From the NCBI GenBank assembly GCA_018969115.1, contig JAGWYZ010000012.1, positions 1 through 34,294 on the forward strand: 34,294 nt of DNA, written 5' to 3'. Shown piece by piece: positions 8,392-17,385 of this stretch. The stretch comes from Chloroflexota bacterium (GTDB lineage: Bacteria; Chloroflexota; Anaerolineae; J036; Brachytrichaceae). Each line of letters opens with the position of its first letter. The first letter of the stretch is position 1. A program made the position numbers and the translations under genes. The notes beneath the pieces are model-generated. The model was given only the letters and a program-made list of their open reading frames with translations. It did no database searches and was not told the DNA's origin.

Positions 8392-9447
8392 ATGACAATA
8401 ATCCCGTTTCCCACCCTCTCACTAAATGAGCGCCTCGCACGGCTTGCTTTGCCGCCCCAAACTGGGCAGCTGCCGATTGTGATTGATACCGACCCATATA
8501 ACGAAATTGACGATCAATTCGCAATCACCTACGCCCTCAGCTCACCAGAGCGATTTGAGGTAAAAGCACTCTATGCCGCGCCATTTGCCAATGAGCGCTC
8601 TGGCTTTGATGAAGGACGCGGCATGGCCACCAGTTTTGAAACAGCCCAGACGATATTGGCAAAATTACAGACGCAGGGCGCATCAACCCCGCCGGTTTAT
8701 CGCGGCAGCACCCGCTTTGCCACCTCACCAACTGACCCATCTGGCTTTCAAGGCGAGGCCATTCACAGCGATGCCGCCGCGCATCTCATTCAATTGGCCC
8801 GTACCCAGCCCGATGATGCGCCGCTGTATGTGGTGGCAATTGCAGCCATCACCAATATTGCATCGGCCATTTTGTTAGCCCCCGATCTCATTCGCAAAAT
8901 TATTGTGGTTTGGCTGGGTGGGCATCCGCATAACTATCACGATACCAATGAATTTAATTTGCAGCAAGACCCCTTCGCCACCCGTGTCATTTTAGATTGC
9001 GGGGTGCCGTTGGTGCTCATCCCATGTTTTAACGTCACCGAGCATTTGTCGCTCACCACCAACGAGGTACAAACGCGGGTGGCACCGCACGGCGAAATTG
9101 GCGCATATTTGGCGCACGAGTTTGTTAAATATGCCGCCGAGCACCATGCCGACTCGCGTGCAATTTGGGATATGGGGCCATTTGCTTGGTTGGTGAACCC
9201 CGATTGGGTCGAGACGGCGATTATGCCAACCCCCATTTTGGGGACCAGCCCCTTGCAAACCGAAGGTTACTCTGCCCCGCATTTACATAAAAAACGGCAG
9301 GCCAACAAAAGCCGCCCCGCGCATTGCGCATGGTCGATCGACCCACGACGGCACGTCATGCTTGAAGCATTGCGGCTCAATCGTGATGCAATTTTTGCTG
9401 ATTTTTATCGTAAATTAGCGGGGTTTGCAACAAACAGTAGAAGTTAA
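8392..9447 (+). CDS. Nucleoside hydrolase (IUNH-like)
   Basis: IVIDTDPYNEIDDQFAITYAL (Ca-binding Asp cluster); MTIIPF start at 8392 preferred over 8326. Confidence 0.88.
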   Translation: MTIIPFPTLSLNERLARLALPPQTGQLPIVIDTDPYNEIDDQFAITYALSSPERFEVKALYAAPFANERSGFDEGRGMATSFETAQTILAKLQTQGASTPPVYRGSTRFATSPTDPSGFQGEAIHSDAAAHLIQLARTQPDDAPLYVVAIAAITNIASAILLAPDLIRKIIVVWLGGHPHNYHDTNEFNLQQDPFATRVILDCGVPLVLIPCFNVTEHLSLTTNEVQTRVAPHGEIGAYLAHEFVKYAAEHHADSRAIWDMGPFAWLVNPDWVETAIMPTPILGTSPLQTEGYSAPHLHKKRQANKSRPAHCAWSIDPRRHVMLEALRLNRDAIFADFYRKLAGFATNSRS

Positions 9448-9502
9448 AACATATTTTCGCCGCACTCACTATCACTAACCGGAAATAACTCGGGATGTAC
9501 CC

Positions 9503-9677
9503 ATACCTTCGCCATCTCACTCGTGAATGAATTCACGGTCTAAAAATTTCAAACCCGCTAAAGCGCGTTCGCCGCAGCGTGAGGTTACGCACAACCTCTT
9601 AATGCGTTTTAACGCATTTGTTTGTTTAAGGCCGTGAATTCATTCACGGGCAGGCAATCGCAAATTGGCGAAGGTAT
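9503..9677. repeat. Foldback element with TIR ATACCTTCGCCA / TGGCGAAGGTAT
   Basis: Outer 12-bp inverted repeats 9503-9514 and 9666-9677; inner arms CGTGAATGAATTCACGG / CCGTGAATTCATTCACG; further small hairpins GAGGTT..AACCTC and AATGCG..CGCATT between. Confidence 0.75.
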
Positions 9678-9782
9678 TGATGTATAGCAATTAGTTCGTC
9701 TCGCTTCTTTCGGAATACACCGCTGCTTTGATTGCAATTGTTATCGCAGGCTAATGTAATCAGCAATATAGTTCGTTTGCAG

Positions 9783-9940
9783 GGCTGTTCAAAAGTCGCC
9801 TCGTCATTCCCGCGAAAGCGAGAATCTATAACCAGACAGGCGTAGTTTGACTGGTTTGCCGCATTTTTGACCGACCTCGTTATGGATCTCCGCTTTCGCG
9901 GAGATGACAGGTTAAGTGAAGTGCTAACTTTTGAACAGCC
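9783..9940. repeat. MITE-like element with 14-bp TIRs GGCTGTTCAAAAGT / ACTTTTGAACAGCC
   Basis: Perfect 14-bp terminal inverted repeats; internal imperfect inverted repeat around GTCATTCCCGCGAAAGCGAGAATC / GATCTCCGCTTTCGCGGAGATGAC. Confidence 0.75.
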
Positions 9941-10150
9941 TTAATTCGTTTGTCTACTTTTGAAACTTCACTTCGCTTTTTGTTATACTTGCGTTGGAGC
10001 GTTTAGCTTGATCTCTTTGGTCGGTTTTCATTCTATTTTGCCCTATTTTTTGTATTCTTTCAAATCCACAGAATCCGGCAGAACTAGAAAGATTGAATCA
10101 ACTACACTACAAGATAAAACTATATCAAGCTTCATAGGATCAATAAATTA

Positions 10151-11065
10151 ATGAATACTCCAAAAACCTTATTTGATGTATTACAAGTTAGTCGACATGC
10201 TGAGACCAAAACAATAGATGATGCATATCGATCCATCGCTAAACGCTACCATCCTGATATTAACAAAGATCCTCAAGCAACAACCAAAATGAGGGAAATT
10301 AATGAGGCTTACGAAATTTTAAAAGACCCCATAAAACGGGAACAATATCGGATAGAAATTGAGTATTTAGAACAAGAGGCATTTAAAAAAGCAACCGCCC
10401 AAGCAATAGAAAAGGCAAAAAGAGAAGCAGAAAGAGAAGCAGCCGCCAAAGCAAAACAAAATAACACACCAAAAGAACAACAAAATTATCCTTCTTACTC
10501 GGTAATGCTCGATGCTGCAACAAAATCATTTGAAGCCGAAAAATATGATGATGCATACCGAATTGCAACCTCAGCGCTCACTCTTTACCCCGATGATGAG
10601 CGTGCTAATAAAATAGTCAAAGATGTCATACATAGGCGTGATTGGCTTAATCGCTACACCCGGCTAAGCCAATCACTACAAGACTTACAATCTCAAGCTC
10701 GCATCTTGCAATCAGAGTGGACAAATTCTAAAGATGATAAACAAGTGTTTAGCCGATTATTACAATCCAGACAAGCGGGAGTAAAAGCTAATGAGGTTGA
10801 TCGCCCAAACAACTATTTACCATATACCATAATACTTGCAACTATTCTTCTCCTCAGCTCAATTTTTACCATTTCTTATTACGGAAAAACCAAGCAAACC
10901 AGTTTAAAAATAAAGATTTTTGAGCAAGAAACCTTGACGTATATCTCACAGCTTATATCTGAAACTGTTTTTTCCTCAATAGGTTTGACCATAGCATTAA
11001 TTAGTGCTGGATTATTACTATGGATATTTTGGAAAAACAATAAAACTCTAGGCCGATTCTATTAA
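10151..11065 (+). CDS. DnaJ-domain protein with two C-terminal transmembrane segments
   Basis: J-domain with HPD (AIAKRYHPDINKDP...INEAYEILKDPIKREQY); C-terminal hydrophobic stretches LPYTIILATILLLSSIFTISYY and IGLTIALISAGLLLWIFW. Confidence 0.85.
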   Translation: MNTPKTLFDVLQVSRHAETKTIDDAYRSIAKRYHPDINKDPQATTKMREINEAYEILKDPIKREQYRIEIEYLEQEAFKKATAQAIEKAKREAEREAAAKAKQNNTPKEQQNYPSYSVMLDAATKSFEAEKYDDAYRIATSALTLYPDDERANKIVKDVIHRRDWLNRYTRLSQSLQDLQSQARILQSEWTNSKDDKQVFSRLLQSRQAGVKANEVDRPNNYLPYTIILATILLLSSIFTISYYGKTKQTSLKIKIFEQETLTYISQLISETVFSSIGLTIALISAGLLLWIFWKNNKTLGRFY

Positions 11066-11406
11066 GCAATACCTTAATTAAGCACACTCATTTACTCAAC
11101 TTCAGGGATCCCTATTGCCGAAATCTGTAGAAGTGTAACAATGGCTTGTCAAAACTTTGGCTAACCTGACTACACTTTTACGAATCTAGTCTTTAGGGAT
11201 CCCTCACCTTTTATCCTGAGCTTGTCGAAGGGTTTCGAGATGACGCTTGAGGTTATAAGTTTCTCCAACTTGCTGGACGCAAATTGCTGGACGCAAACCC
11301 TCAGGACAGCGTCTAAGAATTTCGAGATGACAGCGAGCAAGTTTTCTTTTACGAAACACTCTCTTGAGTCTTTGAAAACGCCCCAACTATTGAAACTCGG
11401 CTTAAA

Positions 11407-13026
11407 TTAACCACGCAAAAAGCGAATGAGCGTATTGGTCGAGCTGTCATGATTGAGCGCCGCGGCAGGGTTTTGCAATTCGGGAATAATGCGCTTGGCC
11501 AACACTTTGCCCAACTCGACACCCCATTGATCGAATGAGTTGATGCCCCAAATGACACCTTGGGTAAACACGCTGTGTTCATACAGCGCAATCAGGCTAC
11601 CCAAGGTCGCTGGGGTGAGTTGCTCAGCCAAAATCATGCTTGAGGGGCGGTTGCCCTCAAATAGGCGATGCGGGATCATAGCCTCGCTCACACCTTCGAG
11701 TCGCAATTGCTCGTAGGTTTTGCCAAAAGCCAAGGCCTCGGCCTGCGCCAACATATTGGCCTGTAAAAAGGCATGATGGCTGCCCAGCGGGTTATGTGTG
11801 TGCTTAAAACCGATGAAATCACAGGGGATGACAGCCGTGCCTTGGTGAATGAGTTGGTGGAAGGAGTGTTGCCCGTTGGTGCCCGGTTCGCCCCAATACA
11901 CCGGCCCGGTGGCATAGTCAACCCGTTCACCTGCAAGGGTGACGCTTTTGCCGTTGCTTTCCATCGTCAATTGCTGTAAATAGGCCGGAAACCGTTTGAG
12001 ATATTGGTCGTAAGGCAACACGGCGATGCTGCTCACGCCGAAGAAATTGACATACCAGACCGTCAACAACCCCATGATGACGGGCAAATTTTCTAAATAG
12101 GGGGCGGTGCGAAAATGCTCATCCATGGCATGAAATCCGTCGAGCATGGCGCGAAAATGGTCGGGGCCGATAGCGAGCATGGTCGAAAGCCCAATGGCGC
12201 TGTCCATCGAATACCGTCCCCCCACCCAATCCCAAAAACCAAACATATTTGCGGTGTCGATGCCAAATTCGCGCACGGCTTTTTCATTGGTCGATACCGC
12301 CACAAAGTGCTTGGCGATGGCTTCGGGGGCGGTCAATGCCGCCAGCACCCATTGCCGCGCAAGGTCGGCATTTGCCATGGTTTCGAGCGTGGTGAAGGTT
12401 TTGGATGCCACGATAAACAAGGTTTCGCTGGCATCGAGGTCGCGCACCGCTTCGGCAAAATCGCTGCCATCGACATTCGAGACAAAACGAAAAACCATGT
12501 CGCGGGCGGTGTAAGGCTTGAGCGCTTCATAAGCCATCACCGGGCCAAGGTCAGAGCCGCCGATGCCGATATTGACAATATTTTTGATGCGCTTGCCGGT
12601 ATGCCCACGCCATTCGCCACTGCGCACCCGCTCGGCAAAATGCCCCATTTTGTCGAGCACCGCGTGAACTTCGGGCACGACATTTTGCCCATCAACCATA
12701 ATTTCGGCCTCACGCGGGGCGCGTAGGGCCACATGCAACACGGCGCGGTCTTCGGTGCTGTTGATTTTGTCGCCGCGAAACATGGCGGCGATGTGTTGAT
12801 CAAGTTGGCGCTCGTCGGCCAATTTCTCTAACAAACGCAGGGTGGTATCGGCGATGATGTGTTTTGAATAATCAAAATACAAACCAGCAGCACGTGCCAC
12901 AAAATTTTCGCCACGATCGGGGTCATGCCGAAACAAATCGCGCAGATGTTTATGCTTCATGGCATCGGCATGAAGCATGAGTGATAGGTAAGCCGGAGTT
13001 CGGGTAAAGGGGGGATAGGCTGTCAT
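11407..13026 (-). CDS. pgi: Glucose-6-phosphate isomerase
   Basis: 539 aa; [63 protein letters not shown]. Confidence 0.95.
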   Translation of the reverse strand: MTAYPPFTRTPAYLSLMLHADAMKHKHLRDLFRHDPDRGENFVARAAGLYFDYSKHIIADTTLRLLEKLADERQLDQHIAAMFRGDKINSTEDRAVLHVALRAPREAEIMVDGQNVVPEVHAVLDKMGHFAERVRSGEWRGHTGKRIKNIVNIGIGGSDLGPVMAYEALKPYTARDMVFRFVSNVDGSDFAEAVRDLDASETLFIVASKTFTTLETMANADLARQWVLAALTAPEAIAKHFVAVSTNEKAVREFGIDTANMFGFWDWVGGRYSMDSAIGLSTMLAIGPDHFRAMLDGFHAMDEHFRTAPYLENLPVIMGLLTVWYVNFFGVSSIAVLPYDQYLKRFPAYLQQLTMESNGKSVTLAGERVDYATGPVYWGEPGTNGQHSFHQLIHQGTAVIPCDFIGFKHTHNPLGSHHAFLQANMLAQAEALAFGKTYEQLRLEGVSEAMIPHRLFEGNRPSSMILAEQLTPATLGSLIALYEHSVFTQGVIWGINSFDQWGVELGKVLAKRIIPELQNPAAALNHDSSTNTLIRFLRG

Positions 13027-13055
13027 TACCCTTTAATTTTAATGCTGATTTGATT

Positions 13056-13081
13056 GTGTAGGGGCACGGACCGTGCCTCTA
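13056..13081. repeat. Short palindromic repeat GTAGGGGCACGG-A-CCGTGCCTCTAC
   Basis: 12-bp stem (one G:U) overlapping the stop codon of the lipoprotein gene at 13079; could act as a terminator. Confidence 0.65.
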
Positions 13082-14365
13082 CTTCTTGGCAAAGGTCAAT
13101 ACCTGTTTGCCACCCTCAAAATAAATGCGCAAGCTATTGCCGCTCACTTCATAGCGATTCGCTGTGCCGAGCGATTTAAGATACCACGCTTCTTGCGTTG
13201 CCACCTCATTTTTAATACAGGCCATGCGGGTGCTGGCTAAAGCCCCAAATTGAATTTTATCGCCAGTTATGGTGTAACCGCCACCAAAACTATTACAACC
13301 ACCTTTGCCAGAGGCATTTTTGGCATCAAAAGTGAGGGTTGATTCAACATTAGGGGCCGATTTGCCATCTTTGCTGCTTTCAACCAAGCGCCATGCGCTG
13401 CCGGTCAAGTTTTGAGCGGTTGTGGTTGCGACAGGTTTGGTGTTCGCATTGCAATTGCTTGCTAACGGTGCGCCTTTTGCATCTTCGAGCCAGGCTGAGT
13501 CACCTTTGCCAACCATCAGCATATCGGCATTGCCATAACGAAAACCGCTGCCACTGATTTGTTGTTTGAGCAAATACGTCTTGCCATTCATGGTCAAATT
13601 GACCTGATCTTTGCTAAATTCAACCCGAAATGATTTGCCTTCGTTACACACATAATTTGCCACAATCACATTTTGCGGGGTTGCGTTTGGGGTTGCACTC
13701 GCCGTTTTTTGCACCTCAATTAATTTGTCGGCGTTTACTTTGGCATATTTTGAAACCCCAACTGATGGCTTGGCCGTCATCGGTTCATTTGGCTTACGAT
13801 CAGCATAGTTAAAGATAAGCGCGCCATTTTGAAAAGTGGTCGATTGGGGGGCAATACGATCGCCCAACAAAACAGCATTTGTGCCATTACAGCCAACATT
13901 GCTGCCCAAAGCCACCACCCCATAATAAAATGCGCCGCTGCCACCCGAGTCTTGGCTAAGAATCAAAGCAATATCAGCGATACCATCCTGATTAAAATCG
14001 CCACTGGCTTCATTACCAAAATAATTTGTGCGTGTCTTGGTAGCAGCGCCGGGTGCCGAGGCGGTTTCAGCGCTGCCATTTTTTAGCGTTATCTTGACAT
14101 CTTCAATTATGTAAGTGCAGTTTTTGGGGTCATTGACTAACTTTGGTGTTACCGTCATTGTCGATTGAGGGGTGACCAATGGTTTTGGAGCTTCAGCCGT
14201 CGGGCTATTTGTTGCTGGGGCGCTGATGGCGATTGGGCGAATGGGTGTATTCGTCACCGCAACATTCGTGGATGGGTTTGTGGCAAACGGCGTTGATGAC
14301 CCGCTGCATCCAAATAATGTGACAGAGGGTAACAGTGCAAGAAGGAAATAGACATCGTTTTTCAT
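13079..14365 (-). CDS. Lipoprotein with MliC-like and C-terminal META (HslJ-like) domains
   Basis: Lipobox LFGCSGSS; MliC-like NYVCNEGKSFRVEFSKDQVNLTMNGKTYLLKQQISGSGFRYGN; META-like GSAWRLVESSKDGKSAPN..LTFDAKNASGKGGCNSFGGGYTI. Confidence 0.75.
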   Translation of the reverse strand: MKNDVYFLLALLPSVTLFGCSGSSTPFATNPSTNVAVTNTPIRPIAISAPATNSPTAEAPKPLVTPQSTMTVTPKLVNDPKNCTYIIEDVKITLKNGSAETASAPGAATKTRTNYFGNEASGDFNQDGIADIALILSQDSGGSGAFYYGVVALGSNVGCNGTNAVLLGDRIAPQSTTFQNGALIFNYADRKPNEPMTAKPSVGVSKYAKVNADKLIEVQKTASATPNATPQNVIVANYVCNEGKSFRVEFSKDQVNLTMNGKTYLLKQQISGSGFRYGNADMLMVGKGDSAWLEDAKGAPLASNCNANTKPVATTTAQNLTGSAWRLVESSKDGKSAPNVESTLTFDAKNASGKGGCNSFGGGYTITGDKIQFGALASTRMACIKNEVATQEAWYLKSLGTANRYEVSGNSLRIYFEGGKQVLTFAKK

Positions 14366-14466
14366 AATCGTAACTCCATCTAAGCATATTACAACCCAAG
14401 TCGTAATTCTTGATAAGAAATTGACAAAATCTTGATTTTTGTAAGGGTCAAAATAATAACGAAACC

Positions 14467-14555
14467 GTCATTTCGAGCGGAGCGAGAAATCTTTGCATAA
14501 CATACGCTTTTAGCCTCAATTTACACAAAGATTTCTCGCTTCGCGTCGAAATGAC
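14467..14555. repeat. Inverted-repeat element GTCATTTCGAGCGGAGCGAGAAATCTTTG...CAAAGATTTCTCGCTTCGCGTCGAAATGAC, copy 1
   Basis: About 29-bp near-perfect inverted arms; a second copy in opposite orientation begins at 21221. Confidence 0.85.
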
Positions 14556-14605
14556 AGATGTTACGCAAAAATGACGATTTCTATCTCGTGCGTGATGACA
14601 CAGCG

Positions 14606-16372
14606 CTACGATTGCGTCCCAATCACTTGGCTGTCTAAAATCTCACCATACATATGGTTATCACGCAGCAACGCTTCGTGTTTGCCGTGTGCCACCAATT
14701 TGCCCTCATCCATCAGCAAAATCAGGTCGGCGTTGCGCACCGTGCTAATGCGTTGCGCGATAACAAAGCTGGTGCGGCCTTGCATTAATTCGTCTAAAGC
14801 TTGTTGAATCTGATACTCAGTTTCGGCATCGACCGACGAGGTGCTGTCATCAAAAATGAGGATGGCAGGTTTGAGCAACAAGGTGCGGGCGATGGCAATA
14901 CGTTGTTTTTGCCCACCACTCAGCCCCACCCCACGCTCACCGATGATGGTATCGTAACGGTCTGGGAAAGCCATAATAAAATCGTGGGCTTGGGCGGCTG
15001 TGGCTGCCGCTACAATTTCATCGTCACTGGCATCCATCTTGCCATAGGCCAAATTCTCACGAATGCTGCCGCTAAACAGCACGGCATCTTGTAGCACAAT
15101 GCCAATTTGGCTGCGCAACGAGGTCAAGGTGACATCACGCACATCATGCCCATCGACAAGCACACTGCCGCTGCGCACATCGTAAAAACGGGGGATGAGG
15201 TTGATGATGCTGCTTTTGCCACTGCCGGTGCGCCCCAAAATGGCGACGGTTTGACCCGGCTCAACCACAAATGACACATCGCTCAGGGTTGGGCGATCGG
15301 CCCCAGCAAATTTGAATGCGGCATTCTTAAATTCGACGCGACCTTTGATCGCTGGCAAGGGCTTGGCATTGGCCTTATCTTTCACTTCCGATTCAACATC
15401 CAACACTTCAAAAATGCGCTCGGCGCTAGCCCCTGAGCGCGAGATCGAAGCCGCCAAAAAGCCAAATTGGAAAACCGGCTGTAATAACGCTGCCAAATAT
15501 GAATTGAATGCCACTAAGTCACCCACACTCAATTGTTGATTGATGACTTGAATGCCGCCAACTAACACAACCAGCATGGTGGCGATATTGACAATAAGAA
15601 ACAACAGCGGAAACGTGACCGAAATACGTTTGGCAGCATCAATATTGACATCCATCAACAATTGATTGGCCCCACGATATCGGCTGGTTTCGTGGGGTTC
15701 ACGCGCAAATGCCCGCACCACCCGAATACCAGCCAAATTTTCTTGCAAAATGGTGGTAAGTTTGCCCAAACGCTCTTGGGCTTTTGAGAATAATGGGCGC
15801 ACACGGGCGATAAAGTAGCCAAGAAAAACGAAAATGATAGGAATACAGGCCAACTCAATCAACGCCAATTGCCAATTCATGCTGATTAACACGGCCGCGG
15901 CAGCAATTAACACAATGACTGAGCCGATGAGTTGCAACAATCCCCCGCCAATAAATTGACGCAACACATCGACATCGCTGGTAACGCGGGTCATTAATTG
16001 GCCAGTTTGTTGTTGGTCGTGATAACTAAAGCTAAGGGTGCTGAGTTTGTTGAAAATTTGGTTACGCAAATCGAAAGCCACATTTTGCGACACACGCTCG
16101 GCTAAATAGGTTTGGGCAAAGGTAAAGGCCGCCCGCACCGCCGCAGCCCCGATCAACAAGGCCACCCCTTGCCAAATATTGCCAGCCAGCTTGGGCGTGA
16201 TGCCCTCATCGACGATAAATTTGAGCAGTTGCGGGGTAAGCAGGCCCAACACACTCACCATCACCATACTAATAAACGCGCCCAAAGTGATAAGACCATA
16301 TGGTTTTAGAAAACTGAGCGAACGTCGTAGGGCTTGGGTATTGCCGCGTTCGCGGGGGGGACGATTATTCAT
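14606..16372 (-). CDS. ABC transporter, fused permease and ATP-binding protein (MsbA/MDR type)
   Basis: 588 aa; Walker A GRTGSGKSS, signature LSGGQKQRIAIARTLL, Walker B ILIFDDSTSSVD. Confidence 0.93.
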   Translation of the reverse strand: MNNRPPRERGNTQALRRSLSFLKPYGLITLGAFISMVMVSVLGLLTPQLLKFIVDEGITPKLAGNIWQGVALLIGAAAVRAAFTFAQTYLAERVSQNVAFDLRNQIFNKLSTLSFSYHDQQQTGQLMTRVTSDVDVLRQFIGGGLLQLIGSVIVLIAAAAVLISMNWQLALIELACIPIIFVFLGYFIARVRPLFSKAQERLGKLTTILQENLAGIRVVRAFAREPHETSRYRGANQLLMDVNIDAAKRISVTFPLLFLIVNIATMLVVLVGGIQVINQQLSVGDLVAFNSYLAALLQPVFQFGFLAASISRSGASAERIFEVLDVESEVKDKANAKPLPAIKGRVEFKNAAFKFAGADRPTLSDVSFVVEPGQTVAILGRTGSGKSSIINLIPRFYDVRSGSVLVDGHDVRDVTLTSLRSQIGIVLQDAVLFSGSIRENLAYGKMDASDDEIVAAATAAQAHDFIMAFPDRYDTIIGERGVGLSGGQKQRIAIARTLLLKPAILIFDDSTSSVDAETEYQIQQALDELMQGRTSFVIAQRISTVRNADLILLMDEGKLVAHGKHEALLRDNHMYGEILDSQVIGTQS

Positions 16373-16776
16373 GATTTTATAGCTCGCAAAAAGGCATCAT
16401 ACTCGCGGTAATAATCGGATTCGGCGAAAAAGGTGGAGGCCAGCGCGAGACAAACTGACCCTGCCGAGAAATTATCCAATTCTCGCCATACCATTGGGCA
16501 CACATATAAGCCAACATACGGGCGATTGAGATGATAACGTTTTTTCTCTTGCCCATCGTCCAGCAGCACATCAAAGCTGCCCGATAGCGCAATTAAAAAT
16601 TGTTGCAATTCTTTGTGGGCGTGCCCGGCCCGCATTGCACCTGCTGGCACATCATACAAATAATAGGTGCGTTTGATCTCAAACGGCACATGGCGCGTTT
16701 CCTCAATAAAAGTCAGGTTGCCGCGTGGCTCAGATACTTTTGGCAATTCGATCAGATAACAATTGTTGACGGACAT
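16369..16776 (-). CDS. FdtA/QdtA-family cupin (sugar 3,4-ketoisomerase-like)
   Basis: 135 aa; RGNLTFIEETRHVPFEIKRTYYLYDVPAGAMRAGHAHKELQQFLIALSGSFDVLLDDG. Confidence 0.88.
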   Translation of the reverse strand: MSVNNCYLIELPKVSEPRGNLTFIEETRHVPFEIKRTYYLYDVPAGAMRAGHAHKELQQFLIALSGSFDVLLDDGQEKKRYHLNRPYVGLYVCPMVWRELDNFSAGSVCLALASTFFAESDYYREYDAFLRAIKS

Positions 16777-16794
16777 ACCGAGGGAACATTATAG

Positions 16795-16900
16795 TAGTGA
16801 GTAGTGAGGAAGCCGTGAGCTTTGAGCCATGAGCTTTGGTCACGAGTCATGAGTCATGAGTCAAAGCCCAAGGCTCATGGCTCAAAGCTCACGGCTCACA
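16795..16900. repeat. Short-tandem-repeat hairpin (GTGAGC / TTTGAGCCAT words)
   Basis: Left GCCGTGAGCTTTGAGCCATGAGC is the exact inverse of right GCTCATGGCTCAAAGCTCACGGC; loop carries GAGTCATGAGTCATGAGTC. Confidence 0.85.
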
Positions 16901-16947
16901 ACAACTTTTTCGCAATTTATGCGTAAAATAATGTAAGGAGTAAAAAT

Positions 16948-17304
16948 ATGTCATTTATTATCAGAATTGTCGTAAACGCGATTGCATTGTGGGCCACAGC
17001 CTATTTGTTGCCCGGCATGACGGTCTCGGGCAGCATCGTCAACTTGCTTGTTTTGGGGGCGGTGTTTGGGGTGGTCAATGCCTTGGTCAAGCCTATCGTG
17101 ACGGCGTTGTCATGCCCGTTGGTCATCCTTACACTCGGATTGTTTATTTTGGTCATCAATGGTGGCATGTTGTTGCTAACGGCGCGGCTGGTTGGCCCTG
17201 AAATGATGATCATTCGCGATTGGACCGTCGCCATCATCGCCGGCATCGTCATGGGCATCATCAACATGATTCTTGAGACGATTGTTGGGTCGGTAGAGAG
17301 TTAA
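16948..17304 (+). CDS. Phage-holin-family (YvlD/DUF360-like) small membrane protein
   Basis: 118 aa, four hydrophobic segments, GAVFGVVNALVKPIVTALSCPLVILTLGLFILVINGGMLLLTA; AAGGAG ribosome-binding site. Confidence 0.88.
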   Translation: MSFIIRIVVNAIALWATAYLLPGMTVSGSIVNLLVLGAVFGVVNALVKPIVTALSCPLVILTLGLFILVINGGMLLLTARLVGPEMMIIRDWTVAIIAGIVMGIINMILETIVGSVES

Positions 17305-17385
17305 AGGTTGGGGGTTAAGAGTTAAAAGTGAGGTTGCGTAATTTTGACTATCACTCTCAACTCTCAACTTTTATGAACTCTCAAC
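17296..17385. repeat. Short-tandem-repeat hairpin (GAGAGTT/AAGAGTT and AACTCTC words)
   Basis: GAGAGTTAAAGG...GGTTAAGAGTTAAAAGTGAG versus TCACTCTCAACTCTCAACTTTTATGAACTCTCAAC. Confidence 0.75.

Noticed and set aside
9960-10151. 63-aa ORF upstream of the DnaJ-like gene
   Set aside because: No recognisable domain, irregular composition, and it lies in repeat-rich spacer; not supported as a gene.
12115-12726. 203-aa ORF antisense to pgi and other long antisense ORFs (e.g. 17437-17922, 30048-30653)
   Set aside because: They lie opposite clear genes and have no domain signature; expected from codon bias of the sense strand.
16948-17304. Holin-like gene as evidence of a prophage
   Set aside because: YvlD/DUF360-type proteins are ordinary chromosomal membrane proteins, and no other phage genes are present.
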